Positions 7,553 through 15,770 of a DNA stretch of 64,000 nucleotides are shown piece after piece; position 1 is the stretch's first letter, and each line of letters begins with the position of its first letter. Below the pieces are notes generated by a model. It was not told where the DNA came from, searched no databases, and saw only the letters and a list, made by a program, of their open reading frames with translations. The position numbers and the translations under genes were made by a program. The stretch is taken from NCBI GenBank assembly GCA_027494015.1, contig JAOSJP010000037.1:1-64000 (forward strand). The letters run 5' to 3'. The stretch comes from Anaerolineae bacterium. Its GTDB lineage: Bacteria; Chloroflexota; Anaerolineae; Aggregatilineales; Aggregatilineaceae.

Positions 7553-8578
7553 CTAAGGTGCGGGGGAGCGCGGCCCCTCATCCGGCGCGCGCTCCCCCGG
7601 CGATTCGGGCGGCTGCGCGCCGTCTCCCTCTTCGCCGGGAGGCAGCGGAAGATTGTCTTCGTAGATGCCCGCCGGCAGCGCCGAGCGCGGTATGGAAACG
7701 TCGTCCTGCGCCCCACCAGGATACGGGGGCTGCGCGCGCGCGGGGCTGATCTGCCCGGCAGACGCGGCAACCTGCGGCCAGATCACGCTGACGGCTTGCC
7801 GCACGGCAGGATCGTCCGGGCTGATGGCGCGCGCCTGCTGGACGTAGTTCCAGGCTTGCTCCGGCGTATCGGCCAGGTTCGCCAGTTGCAGCCACGCTTC
7901 GACATAGCGCGGGTTGCCCTGCACGGCGCGGGTGAAGTGCTGGCGCGCTTCGTCGCGCCGCCCGCCGAGCGCCGCCTGCACGCCCATGTTGTAGTAAACC
8001 TCCGGCCTCACCCCTGGCTGGCTGGGAGCAAAGAACGGTCGCTTAGGTTTGGATTGGTCGGGGACAGCGGCGTCGGCGGGCAGGAGCCGTCCCCCCGCGC
8101 TGCGCCCGCCGAAGTAGCCCGCCATCACCAACAGCATCAGGTAGAGCAGCTTGATCCCCCCAGGAGCAATAGTCATCGCCACGCAGAACGCGCCGTAGCT
8201 CACCAGCACACCGACGCCGATCAGCAGGCCGTAGCCGGCGGCCTGAGCGGGCGCAGCCGCGCGGCGGGCCATCCGCCCTGCGACGACATAGGTCACTGCC
8301 GCGACCAGCGTCCACTGGACGGCGTAATAGATAGTCAGCTCGCCCTCGAAGTCCTGGGCGAAGGTGCTCACGTCGTTCTGGAACTGCTCGAGCTGCTGTT
8401 CCTGGTCGGGGCCGCTGGTGTTGAACGCCGCGAGCAGATCGGAGAGGCGATCCATCATCTCGGCGGACACGAAAGGCATGATCAGGCAGGAAGTGAGCAA
8501 GGACAGCCCCAGCGACACCAGGAACACCATGAATACCGCCTGAACGACCCGGCCAACCTGAATCCCTTGAAACGTCAT
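7553..8578 (-). CDS. Membrane protein with TPR segment
   Basis: 341 residues. Residues 8-36 form a first hydrophobic helix (VVQAVFMVFLVSLGLSLL); an acidic soluble stretch follows, then three more hydrophobic segments (YAVQWTLVAAVTYVVAG, AAGYGLLIGVGVLVSYGAF and IKLLYLMLLVMAGYFGG). After these comes a TPR-like pair (EVYYNMGVQAALGGRRDEARQHFTRAVQGNPRYVEAWLQLANL). The C-terminus is Pro/Glu-rich and disordered. The ATG at 8578 starts MTFQGIQVGRV; longer frames upstream are unsupported. Family and function were not recognised; TPRs suggest a protein-binding role at the membrane. Confidence 0.75.
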   Translation of the reverse strand: MTFQGIQVGRVVQAVFMVFLVSLGLSLLTSCLIMPFVSAEMMDRLSDLLAAFNTSGPDQEQQLEQFQNDVSTFAQDFEGELTIYYAVQWTLVAAVTYVVAGRMARRAAAPAQAAGYGLLIGVGVLVSYGAFCVAMTIAPGGIKLLYLMLLVMAGYFGGRSAGGRLLPADAAVPDQSKPKRPFFAPSQPGVRPEVYYNMGVQAALGGRRDEARQHFTRAVQGNPRYVEAWLQLANLADTPEQAWNYVQQARAISPDDPAVRQAVSVIWPQVAASAGQISPARAQPPYPGGAQDDVSIPRSALPAGIYEDNLPLPPGEEGDGAQPPESPGERAPDEGPRSPAP

Positions 8579-8757
8579 AGAGCGCTCCCGCGTGCGAGGC
8601 CTGCCAATCCACCCTTCAGTATAACACGTCGCGCCGCTCTGAGGATGGTTCGTCGGGGGCGCGAACGAGCAGACCGGTTGCCAGCGACCGCGCAGCCCGC
8701 TAGACTCTGCGCGTCGGGCGCTTGAAGCCCCTGGGGTTGTGGGTGAGGAGGAGAAGA

Positions 8758-9423
8758 ATGGATGGACGGAGTCGGAAGTGGCTGTGGACGCTGCTGCTGA
8801 TCGTGATGCTGAGCGCGGCAGCCTGTGGGAATGACGGCGACAAGCCGGCCAACACACCGGAGCCGACCGCCGAAACCGGCACCCCCTCCGGCGGCCTGAG
8901 CCTGGAAGGCGGGGTGGGGCTGAACGTGGGCGCGGGCGGCGGGATCGCCAGCGGGCTGCCCGGCTGTGCTGATCCCAGTGATGAGGAATGCCCGATACCG
9001 CTGGTCATGGACCTGGATGGCGAGATTGCGGCGGGCGGCGTCAGCGTGCGCTACCCCGATCGCTATTTTGACGCGGCCCCCGGCGAAGGGGCTGTCCTGT
9101 TCACCATTACCCCGTCAGAGAACAACAGGTTCGCCGAGCGCGCCGTCTTCGAGGCGCGCTTCGCCGGGTCGGTTGAAGCGGCGCTGGCCGCGCTGACGGA
9201 GCCAGAGACCGCCGAATGGGCGGCGGGCGCGCTGGCGGGGACAATCAGCGTCGTGCGCGACGAGGCGCAAGACCCGCCGGTGAGCACGACCGTTGGCGCA
9301 TTCGCCCTGGACGATGGCCGCGCGGTTGTGCTCACCCTGACGACGACTGGCAAATACGGCTGGGACCTGTGGTCGCAGGTCTACGTGGCCATGCTCGATA
9401 CGCTGGCGGTCAGCGCGCCGTGA
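8758..9423 (+). CDS. Lipoprotein of unknown function
   Basis: 221 residues. GAGGAG sits just upstream of the ATG at 8758, which fixes the start. MDGRSRKWLWTLLLIVMLSA leads to lipobox AAAC and then an acidic Thr/Pro-rich linker. The mature part (VSVRYPDRYF, GAVLFTITPSENN, VSTTVGAFALDDGRAVVLTLTT) resembles PsbP/Mog1-type fold domains common in lipoproteins of this kind; the resemblance is weak. It is followed after 37 bases by exonuclease III on the same strand. Confidence 0.75.
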   Translation: MDGRSRKWLWTLLLIVMLSAAACGNDGDKPANTPEPTAETGTPSGGLSLEGGVGLNVGAGGGIASGLPGCADPSDEECPIPLVMDLDGEIAAGGVSVRYPDRYFDAAPGEGAVLFTITPSENNRFAERAVFEARFAGSVEAALAALTEPETAEWAAGALAGTISVVRDEAQDPPVSTTVGAFALDDGRAVVLTLTTTGKYGWDLWSQVYVAMLDTLAVSAP

Positions 9424-9460
9424 CACGCGCCGTCCGTCCATCATGCAGCGAGGGAAGCCC

Positions 9461-10234
9461 ATGCTCAGGCTGTATTCGTGGAATGTGAACGGGATTCGCG
9501 CCGCGCAGGGCAAGGGATTGCTGGAATGGATGCACACCGTCCAGCCGGATGTGCTCTGCCTGCAAGAGACGAAAGCGCATCCCGACCAGATTGACGAGGC
9601 GCTGCGCGACCCGGACGGCTACCACAGTTATTGGGCGTGGTCGTCGGTCAAGAAGGGCTACAGCGGCGTAGCGCTCTACAGCAAGATCGCGCCGCGCGAC
9701 GTGCAGATCGGGCTGGGCATCCCTGAGTACGACCAGGAGGGGCGCACCATCGTCGCCGACTACGGCGACTTCGTGCTGATCGGCGCCTACTTCCCCAACG
9801 GCGCGCGCGATCACAGCCGCGTCCCCTTCAAGATGGCCTACAAGGCCGCCTTTCTGGACTACACCGAGCGGCTGCGCGCCGAAGGGCGCCCGGTCATCTT
9901 CTGCGGCGATGTGAACACCGCGCACTGCCCCATTGACCTGGCGCGCCCCGACGAAAACCAGAACACGACTGGCTTTCTGCCGGAAGAGCGCGCCTGGCTT
10001 GACGAAGTGGTCGCGCGCGGCTACGTGGACATCTTCCGCGATCTGCACCCCGACGAGCCGGGCCACTACACCTACTGGAATTACTGGGGCAACGCCCGCC
10101 CGCGCAACATCGGCTGGCGCATTGATTACTTCTTCATCACGCCGGAGCTACGCCCGCGCGTCGCCGCCGCCGAGATTTGCGCGGAGGTGCCAGGGTCCGA
10201 TCACTGCCCGATCAGCCTGGCGCTGCATTTGTAG
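9461..10234 (+). CDS. xth: Exodeoxyribonuclease III (AP endonuclease)
   Basis: 257 residues, the usual length. It has every EEP-family motif: SWNVNGIRA at the start, LQETKAH with E36, GYSGVALYSK, YFPNG, FCGDVNTAH, WRIDYFFIT and the terminal GSDHCPISLAL. The enzyme cleaves abasic sites and removes 3' blocks in base-excision repair in the cytosol. The ATG at 9461 is preferred over 9443 because MLRLYSWNVNG is the canonical N-terminus. An intrinsic terminator follows at 10262. Confidence 0.96.
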   Translation: MLRLYSWNVNGIRAAQGKGLLEWMHTVQPDVLCLQETKAHPDQIDEALRDPDGYHSYWAWSSVKKGYSGVALYSKIAPRDVQIGLGIPEYDQEGRTIVADYGDFVLIGAYFPNGARDHSRVPFKMAYKAAFLDYTERLRAEGRPVIFCGDVNTAHCPIDLARPDENQNTTGFLPEERAWLDEVVARGYVDIFRDLHPDEPGHYTYWNYWGNARPRNIGWRIDYFFITPELRPRVAAAEICAEVPGSDHCPISLALHL

Positions 10235-10261
10235 CGCGAACGACTGCCATGCCAGCAAAAG

Positions 10262-10294
10262 AAAGGGGCGTCCGTGCGAATCGCCCCCTTTTTG
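10262..10294 (+). terminator. Intrinsic terminator after xth
   Basis: AAAGGGGCG pairs with CGCCCCCTTT, and the right arm merges into a run of five Ts. Confidence 0.85.
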
Positions 10295-10376
10295 CGTTCA
10301 GGTTTCCAACAGATTGCCAGGCTCAGTGATATAGAGGGTGAGCGCTCGCACTGAAACGCCCCCCGGAGGCATATGC

Positions 10377-10976
10377 TTGGATGAACAGAGAGCTATCGAA
10401 CGGCTGAAGCGCGGCGAGATAGACGGGCTGGCAGTGCTGGTCAGGCTCTATGAGGTGCAGGCTGTCCGCGCCGCCTATCTCATCACGCGCGACCTTGCGC
10501 TGGCGGAGGATGTTGTGCAAAACGCTTTCTTGCGCGCCTACCAACGGATTGATCAGTTCGATCCGGCGCGGCCCTTCGGCCCCTGGTTCATGCGCAGCGT
10601 GGTCAACGCGGCGATCCAGGCTGCCCGCCGCCAGGAACGCGAGCTATCGCTGGACGCAGCAATGATCGGCGGGCTGGGCGATCTCACGTTCGCCGACTTG
10701 CTGCCCGACACAGCCCCCAACCCTGACGACCAGGTTGAGCGGGCCGAGCTGCGTCAGGCTGTGTGGGACGCGCTGGGGAAGCTGACGCCCGACCAACGGG
10801 CCGCCGTGATCCAGCGTTACTATCTCGGCCTGAGCGACGAGGAGATAGCCGAGCGGCTGGCGATCAGGCCGGGCACGGTGCGCTGGCGGCTACACGTGGC
10901 GCGCCAGCGCCTGCGCGCGCTGTTGGCCCGTCACCTGCGTGAGTACCACACATCGCACGGGCAGGAGGCAGAGTGA
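10377..10976 (+). CDS. ECF-type RNA polymerase sigma factor
   Basis: 199 residues. Sigma region 2 is YLITRDLALAEDVVQNAFLRAYQRI and WFMRSVVNAAIQAARR; region 4 is LTPDQRAAVIQRYYLGLSDEEIAERLAIRPGTVRWRLHVARQRLR with its HTH. Start: a TTG at 10377 follows GGAGG by seven bases and gives a normal N-terminus; a GTG at 10338 in frame is the alternative. The stop overlaps the ATG of the next gene (ATGA), the usual sigma/anti-sigma arrangement. It probably drives a cell-envelope stress regulon held by the membrane partner; target promoters were not identified. Confidence 0.92.
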   Translation: MDEQRAIERLKRGEIDGLAVLVRLYEVQAVRAAYLITRDLALAEDVVQNAFLRAYQRIDQFDPARPFGPWFMRSVVNAAIQAARRQERELSLDAAMIGGLGDLTFADLLPDTAPNPDDQVERAELRQAVWDALGKLTPDQRAAVIQRYYLGLSDEEIAERLAIRPGTVRWRLHVARQRLRALLARHLREYHTSHGQEAE

Positions 10977-12265
10977 TGAACGAACGACACATCCGCCAGG
11001 CTCTGGTGGACATCGCAGAACAGGAGATTCCAGACACTATGGCGAGCTTGTGGCCTGCTGTGCAGGAGCAGTTGCAGATGAAGAAGCCCCGCCGGGTGCT
11101 GCGTGCGACGCGGCTGGGCTGGGTGGCCCTCATAGTGGCGCTGTCGCTCACGATCAGCGCGGCGACCTACGCCTTCTACCAGCTTCGACAGGATGGTGAC
11201 CCAGGCCTGACGGAGATTCAGGACAAGAATCTGGTCACTGAGATCGGGCAGAGCGTCACCCTTGACGGCGTGACGGTCACGCTCGACTGGGCCTACGCCG
11301 ACGCGCACCGCATCGCCCTGGCCTATCGCCTTGAGCACGCGGTCAGCGCGGGCGAGACGGCCCAGCGGAACGTGCAGCCGATAGACGAGTTTCCACTAGG
11401 GCAACTCACGGATGACCAGGGCGTTGAGTTCCCGCCGATGTTCGGCGGCGGCGGCGGCAGCAGCAGCCCGGCGGATTCCGAAGGCACGATGATCAACGTG
11501 CTGTACGACGCCAACGCCAATTTCGACGCGCGCGCCGTCAGCGGCACGCCGGACTCGCTGCATCTGCGCTTCGAGTTGTGGCTTGGCTCGCCGGAGCATG
11601 TGCCGCCCATGCCCTCCGATCCTGCGGATGGCAGTGGCAGTGGCAGCAGTGCCGCCGGTGGAGGCGGTGGCGGCGGCGGTGGTGACGAAGCCTCGCCTGC
11701 GGCCCCCGTCCTGCCGCCCGACGCAATCGGCCCCTTCGCGTTTGAGTTCAGCGTGCCGTTCATCCCGGCGGTGATCGTCGAGAGCGAGCAGACGGTCACG
11801 GCAGGTGGCGTAGCGGTGACGCTGGAACGCGCCGCTGTCGCACCCTCGCTGACCAGGGTGTGGGGCTGCTTCGATCTGCCCTTCGATGAAAAGTCCTGGT
11901 CGCCCGTTGCCACGCTCAACGCCGGCGCAACCACCGTAGAGCACCAGAGCGTAACTGTGCAGCCCGGTGATGCCGGTCAATCCTGCTTTGAGTTGGGCTT
12001 CCTGGCCCCCTACGACCGCCAGGCGGCGACCTGGACGCTGCTCATCGAGCGTTTCGAGGAGAGGAGGCCGCTTGATATGGCCGCGTTGGAGGCAGCGCTG
12101 GCCAAATACGGCATCGAAATCGCCGTGTACCCGGAGGAGAATGGCCGCTGGGAGACGACCTACGTGCCGCCCGATGTCAATCTCCAGGCCGTGCTGGACG
12201 AGGTTTTCACCAGCCTGGCGATTGCCGGCCCCTGGAGCTTCACGCTGGAAGTGCCGGGCAGTTAG
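10973..12265 (+). CDS. Anti-sigma-factor-like membrane protein (DUF4179-like)
   Basis: 430 residues. A cytosolic N-terminal helix region of about 50 residues (RHIRQALVDIAEQEIPDTMASLWPAVQEQL) precedes one transmembrane helix (LGWVALIVALSLTISAATYAFY) and a large extracytoplasmic part with two DUF4179-like beta domains (SVTLDGVTVTLDWAYADAHRIALAYRLE and EQTVTAGGVAVTLERAAVAPS). A Gly-rich run (nine consecutive Gly near residue 230) separates them. It overlaps the sigma-factor gene by four bases, so it most likely sequesters that sigma factor at the membrane. No zinc HxxxCxxC anti-sigma motif is present. Confidence 0.75.
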   Translation: MMNERHIRQALVDIAEQEIPDTMASLWPAVQEQLQMKKPRRVLRATRLGWVALIVALSLTISAATYAFYQLRQDGDPGLTEIQDKNLVTEIGQSVTLDGVTVTLDWAYADAHRIALAYRLEHAVSAGETAQRNVQPIDEFPLGQLTDDQGVEFPPMFGGGGGSSSPADSEGTMINVLYDANANFDARAVSGTPDSLHLRFELWLGSPEHVPPMPSDPADGSGSGSSAAGGGGGGGGGDEASPAAPVLPPDAIGPFAFEFSVPFIPAVIVESEQTVTAGGVAVTLERAAVAPSLTRVWGCFDLPFDEKSWSPVATLNAGATTVEHQSVTVQPGDAGQSCFELGFLAPYDRQAATWTLLIERFEERRPLDMAALEAALAKYGIEIAVYPEENGRWETTYVPPDVNLQAVLDEVFTSLAIAGPWSFTLEVPGS

Positions 12266-12422
12266 GGTACTGCCCAGTCTGGACAACAGGGGGCGCAGGG
12301 AAGAAGCAGACTCCTCTTGGCATTCTCTCTTCCCCGCGCCCTCTGCGCTGCTGTTGACGGGCGAAGAATAGCCGGTTCTGATGAGATTTGACATTCAAGA
12401 CGGGTAATGCGCGAAATGTTAT

Positions 12423-12452
12423 GTAGGGGCGGGTTTACAAACCCGCCCCTAC
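12423..12452. repeat. Repeat C copy 2
   Basis: GTAGGGGCGGGTTT plus its complement around AC. It lies in the 342-base gap 12266-12607 between convergent genes; the gap also holds a second GATCATGATCGTCAA motif at 12498-12513 and a GGGGCGCTGCTCTGCTGCGCCCC hairpin near 12523-12545. No gene was seen in the gap. Confidence 0.85.
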
Positions 12453-12607
12453 AAGCGGCCGCCGATCATGATCGTCAAGGCGCATCAGGTAGGTTGCCGA
12501 TCATGATCGTCAAATCCCATTAGGGGCGCTGCTCTGCTGCGCCCCCGTAGGAGCATTCCGCCGGCAGCATCTCTCGGCGGCGACCTTCTTTGCCTCTTAC
12601 CTGAGGG

Positions 12608-13840
12608 TTACTTCTGCCGCCCCTGCCCGTAGCGCGTGCGCCCGTGACGCACGACCTTCGAGTCCAGCTTCTCCGAATGGGCGACTTCCTGGGCGTGGCT
12701 GCGCAGCTCGATCTCGATCAGCTCGTTGAGCTGCGCCCGCTCCTGGTTGCGCACGACAGCCAGCTCGTCGGCGCGGGTCAGCGCGTAGGGGTAGCGCCAC
12801 ATCAACTGGCACTGGTCATAGACCAGGGCGTGCGCCGCGTCCACCAACGCCGGATCGCCCGCCACCCACATCGGCAGCTCGACGCGCGCCAGGTGGTATG
12901 GCGGGCCGCTGCTGACGTTGAGGTAGAAGCAGGCGATCTCGTACCGTTCGCCCTTGTCGTGATAGTCCTTGTTGCGCGGCGACTGCTGCACCAGCAGCGC
13001 CGAGCGCTCGCCCGGCTTCAGCAGCCGCAAGAGCAGCGACTGGTCGGCCAGCCCTTCCAGGTCGCCGTTGGACTTCAACGCTGGCTCGTGTACCTCGGCC
13101 TCGTCCAGGCTCATCAGGTGCAGCAGGCTGATCAGGAAGGCGCTCGCCGGGCGGTCTACGTAACCAAGCAGGCTGGCGGACTCACCATGTGCGGAGCGGT
13201 TGGCGTGCAGATCGTGCAGGTTGACCTGCCAGCCCAGGTGCTCGGCCTCAAGCTGCTTGCGGTCGGGCACGTCCTTGTCCGTCCAGAAGAGCAGCGGCCC
13301 GTCGGTGATGGTCAGCAGCGGCCCCGCGCCCTCCGCCCGCGCCCATGCTTCGCGGGCTAGCACGGCCAATTCCTGCACGCTGCGCCGCGCGTTGACCGCC
13401 GCGTTGGTGATAAGCTGACCATGCTCGTTGTGCAGATCGGCGTCGCTGTAGTGAAGCTGCGGCTCGGTGATCTGCTCTGGCAGGGCGTCCGCCCCGTGAT
13501 GGTAGACGAACACGCCCACATTGATCAGATAATAGAGCGCCGCCGCGTGGGGATTGGGGTAGACCTGCGAGCCGTCGGCGGCCAGGATGGTGGCGCGCGG
13601 CGGGAGGGATGGCAGCGGGTAGGAACGGTTGCCCGGCTCGTCGAGCAGCGCCGCCCCGCGAAAACCCGCGTCGCGGGCGCGGGCCAGGGCCACGCGCTCG
13701 CGCACGGCGTCCACGTCGCCGAGCAGCGCCAGCCGTTCCCAGGCGAGCGCGCTCCGCTCGCTCAGCGAGTCGCTGCGCGCGGCCAGGGCGCGGCCCATGC
13801 GCGCCACCTGCTCCACGACCTTCTCGAATTCGAGCGTCAC
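12608..13840 (-). CDS. NurA-domain nuclease
   Basis: 410 residues from a GTG at 13840 that is preceded at eight bases by AGGAGG; this is preferred over the in-frame ATG at 13858. The NurA signature ILAADGSQVYP carries the metal-binding Asp at residue 89, with later segments ITDGPLLFW and GYVDRPASAFLISLL also typical. NurA is a 5'-3' nuclease that works with the HerA translocase in DNA-end resection; no herA is in the window. Expected to be cytosolic. Confidence 0.85.
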   Translation of the reverse strand: MTLEFEKVVEQVARMGRALAARSDSLSERSALAWERLALLGDVDAVRERVALARARDAGFRGAALLDEPGNRSYPLPSLPPRATILAADGSQVYPNPHAAALYYLINVGVFVYHHGADALPEQITEPQLHYSDADLHNEHGQLITNAAVNARRSVQELAVLAREAWARAEGAGPLLTITDGPLLFWTDKDVPDRKQLEAEHLGWQVNLHDLHANRSAHGESASLLGYVDRPASAFLISLLHLMSLDEAEVHEPALKSNGDLEGLADQSLLLRLLKPGERSALLVQQSPRNKDYHDKGERYEIACFYLNVSSGPPYHLARVELPMWVAGDPALVDAAHALVYDQCQLMWRYPYALTRADELAVVRNQERAQLNELIEIELRSHAQEVAHSEKLDSKVVRHGRTRYGQGRQK

Positions 13841-13989
13841 TGTCCCGCCTCCTGACACGCTGAAGGGCGCATGCTGATGGCGAGCAGTGTAGCACTGATG
13901 TTCTGGGGCGTCAAGCGCGGCACACCCTGCATCTTGCGATAGGGATCGTCACACGCCGAATCCGGGCCGTAGTCCGTCGTGCCCTGCGG

Positions 13990-13995
13990 TATAAT
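13990..13995 (+). promoter_or_regulatory. -10 box upstream of the inositol monophosphatase gene
   Basis: A perfect TATAAT 53 bases before the ATG at 14048. The -35 region (CCGTAG) is poor. Confidence 0.4.
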
Positions 13996-14047
13996 GGCCC
14001 TCGCCCGCAGACCGTGATCTGCGCTCACTCAAGGATGAGACCGCGCC

Positions 14048-14890
14048 ATGACCAACACGTTGGACACCGCGGCGGCGCTCGACACCGCCGAAGCCATCGC
14101 CCGCCACGCCGGGGCCGTCCTGGCCGAGCACTACCAGCGCCCGCGCGCTGCGCACAGCAAGAGCGCGCTCATTGACCTGGTGACCGAGGCGGATGGCGCT
14201 TCAGAGACGCTGATCGTCGCCGCGCTGCGCGCCGCCTTCCCCGATCACCACATTCACGGCGAAGAGGGCGGCGGCTACGGTCCCGCGCCAGACGAAACGC
14301 CCTATCACTGGTACGTAGACCCGCTCGACGGCACGACCAACTTCGCCCACCGCTTCCCCATTTTTTCGGTGAGCCTGTCGCTCTCCGGGCCAGACCTCCA
14401 GCCGATCCTGGGCGTGGTGCACGCCCCGCTGCTCGGCGAGACGTACAGGGGCGTGCGCGGCGGCGGCGCGACGCTCAACGGGCAGCGCCTGCGCGTGAGC
14501 AGCGTGCCCGACCTGGCCCAGGCCCTGGTCATCACCGGCTTCCCCTATACATCGTGGACGGCGGAGGACAACAACAGCGCGCGCTTCGGCCACTTCCTGC
14601 GGCGGGTGCAGTCGGCGCGCTGCGGCGGATCGGCGGCGCTCGACCTGTGCTGGGTGGCCGCCGGGCGTTTCGATGTCTACTGGGAAGAGGGGCCGCACCC
14701 CTGGGACGTGCAGGCGGGAATCTTGTTTGTGCACGAGGCCGGGGGTACAGTTAGCGACTACGCCGGCCAGTTGAGCCGGGAAGCGCTGTCCGGCCAGCGC
14801 ATCCTGGCGACAAACGGCCTGGTGCACGCGCAGGCGCTGGCCGTCATCCAGCATGGCGATGGCGCGCCGCGTCCTGTCCCGTCCGCATGA
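14048..14890 (+). CDS. Inositol-1-monophosphatase family protein
   Basis: 280 residues. The Mg-binding motifs are complete: GEEGG at E72-E73, DPLDGTTNF at 91-99, and HPWDVQAG near the C-terminus. VTEADGASE at 45-53 is the standard preceding segment. The enzyme removes phosphate from inositol monophosphates or related sugar phosphates in the cytosol. It lies 25 kb from the inositol catabolic cluster and is more likely a housekeeping phosphatase. A cyclotransferase gene follows in the same direction after 37 bases. Confidence 0.94.
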   Translation: MTNTLDTAAALDTAEAIARHAGAVLAEHYQRPRAAHSKSALIDLVTEADGASETLIVAALRAAFPDHHIHGEEGGGYGPAPDETPYHWYVDPLDGTTNFAHRFPIFSVSLSLSGPDLQPILGVVHAPLLGETYRGVRGGGATLNGQRLRVSSVPDLAQALVITGFPYTSWTAEDNNSARFGHFLRRVQSARCGGSAALDLCWVAAGRFDVYWEEGPHPWDVQAGILFVHEAGGTVSDYAGQLSREALSGQRILATNGLVHAQALAVIQHGDGAPRPVPSA

Positions 14891-14927
14891 GCTGCCCAGG
14901 GCTTCTCCAACGAAAGCGAAGGATCTC

Positions 14928-15755
14928 ATGACACGAGTTGCGCGGTTACTCTCCGCCCCGATCCTGCTGGCGCTCATCGCCGCGAGCGGAGTCGCCCCGA
15001 CGCTGGCCCAGAGCGAGAATCCGCTCTACGCCCCGGTGACGCTGCTCGTGCCGGAAGTGCTGTCCATTCGCCCGCACGACCCGACGGCCTATACGCAGGG
15101 CCTGCTGCTGTACGACGGCTATCTCTACGAGAGCACCGGGCGCAGTGGCTTCTCCACGCTGCGCAAGGTGGATCCGCTGAGCGGCGAGGTGTTGCAGCAG
15201 ATCAGCATCCCAGAGCAATACTTCGCCGAAGGGCTGGCCCTGGTTGGCGAGCAGTTGATCCAGCTTACCTGGCAGTCGGAAGTGGCCTTCGTCTACGACC
15301 GGGAGACGTTCGAGCAGGTGAGGACGATTGCCTACGAGGGCGAGGGCTGGGGCCTGTGCACGGACGGGGAATACCTCTACATGAGCGACGGCACGCCCTT
15401 CCTCGACGTGCGCGACCCGGCGACGTTCGAGCTAATCTTCAGCGGGCTGGTCACGCTGCAGGGGTCTATCGTCGAGCGCATCAACGAGCTGGAGTGCGTC
15501 GGCGATTACGTCTACGCCAACATCTGGCAGACCGACTACATCGTGCGGATTGACAAGCGCAACGGCGTGGTGACGGCAGTTATTGATGCGTCTGGCCTGA
15601 TCACCGCGGACGAGCGCGCCGGGCTGGACGACCAGGAAGTGCTCAACGGCATCGCCTACCTGCCGGAGACGGACACCTTCCTGCTCACCGGCAAGCACTG
15701 GCCCTGGATGTTCGAGGTGCGCTTCGTGGAGCCGGAGGCTGAGCCGGAGTCGTAG
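14928..15755 (+). CDS. Secreted glutaminyl-peptide cyclotransferase (glutamine cyclotransferase family)
   Basis: 275 residues starting MTRVARLLSAPILLALIAASG with a Sec signal peptide ending near ALAQ. The mature protein is a beta-propeller of the plant/bacterial glutamine cyclotransferase family: PHDPTAYTQGLLLYDGYLYESTGRSGFSTLRKVD, YFAEGLALVG, YEGEGWGLCTDGEYLYMSDGT, INELECVGDYVYANIWQTDYIVRID and VLNGIAYLPETDTFLLTGKHWPWMFEV. Such enzymes form N-terminal pyroglutamate on exported proteins. The ATG at 14928 is chosen for its signal peptide and the GGATCTC spacing. Confidence 0.92.
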   Translation: MTRVARLLSAPILLALIAASGVAPTLAQSENPLYAPVTLLVPEVLSIRPHDPTAYTQGLLLYDGYLYESTGRSGFSTLRKVDPLSGEVLQQISIPEQYFAEGLALVGEQLIQLTWQSEVAFVYDRETFEQVRTIAYEGEGWGLCTDGEYLYMSDGTPFLDVRDPATFELIFSGLVTLQGSIVERINELECVGDYVYANIWQTDYIVRIDKRNGVVTAVIDASGLITADERAGLDDQEVLNGIAYLPETDTFLLTGKHWPWMFEVRFVEPEAEPES

Positions 15756-15770
15756 CCCGCCTGCGGCCCG

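Noticed and set aside
13990..13995. tRNA or other small RNA genes in the intergenic regions around 14 kb and elsewhere
   Set aside because: No cloverleaf with a GTTCRAAYC loop or CCA-adjacent acceptor stem could be found in any gap.
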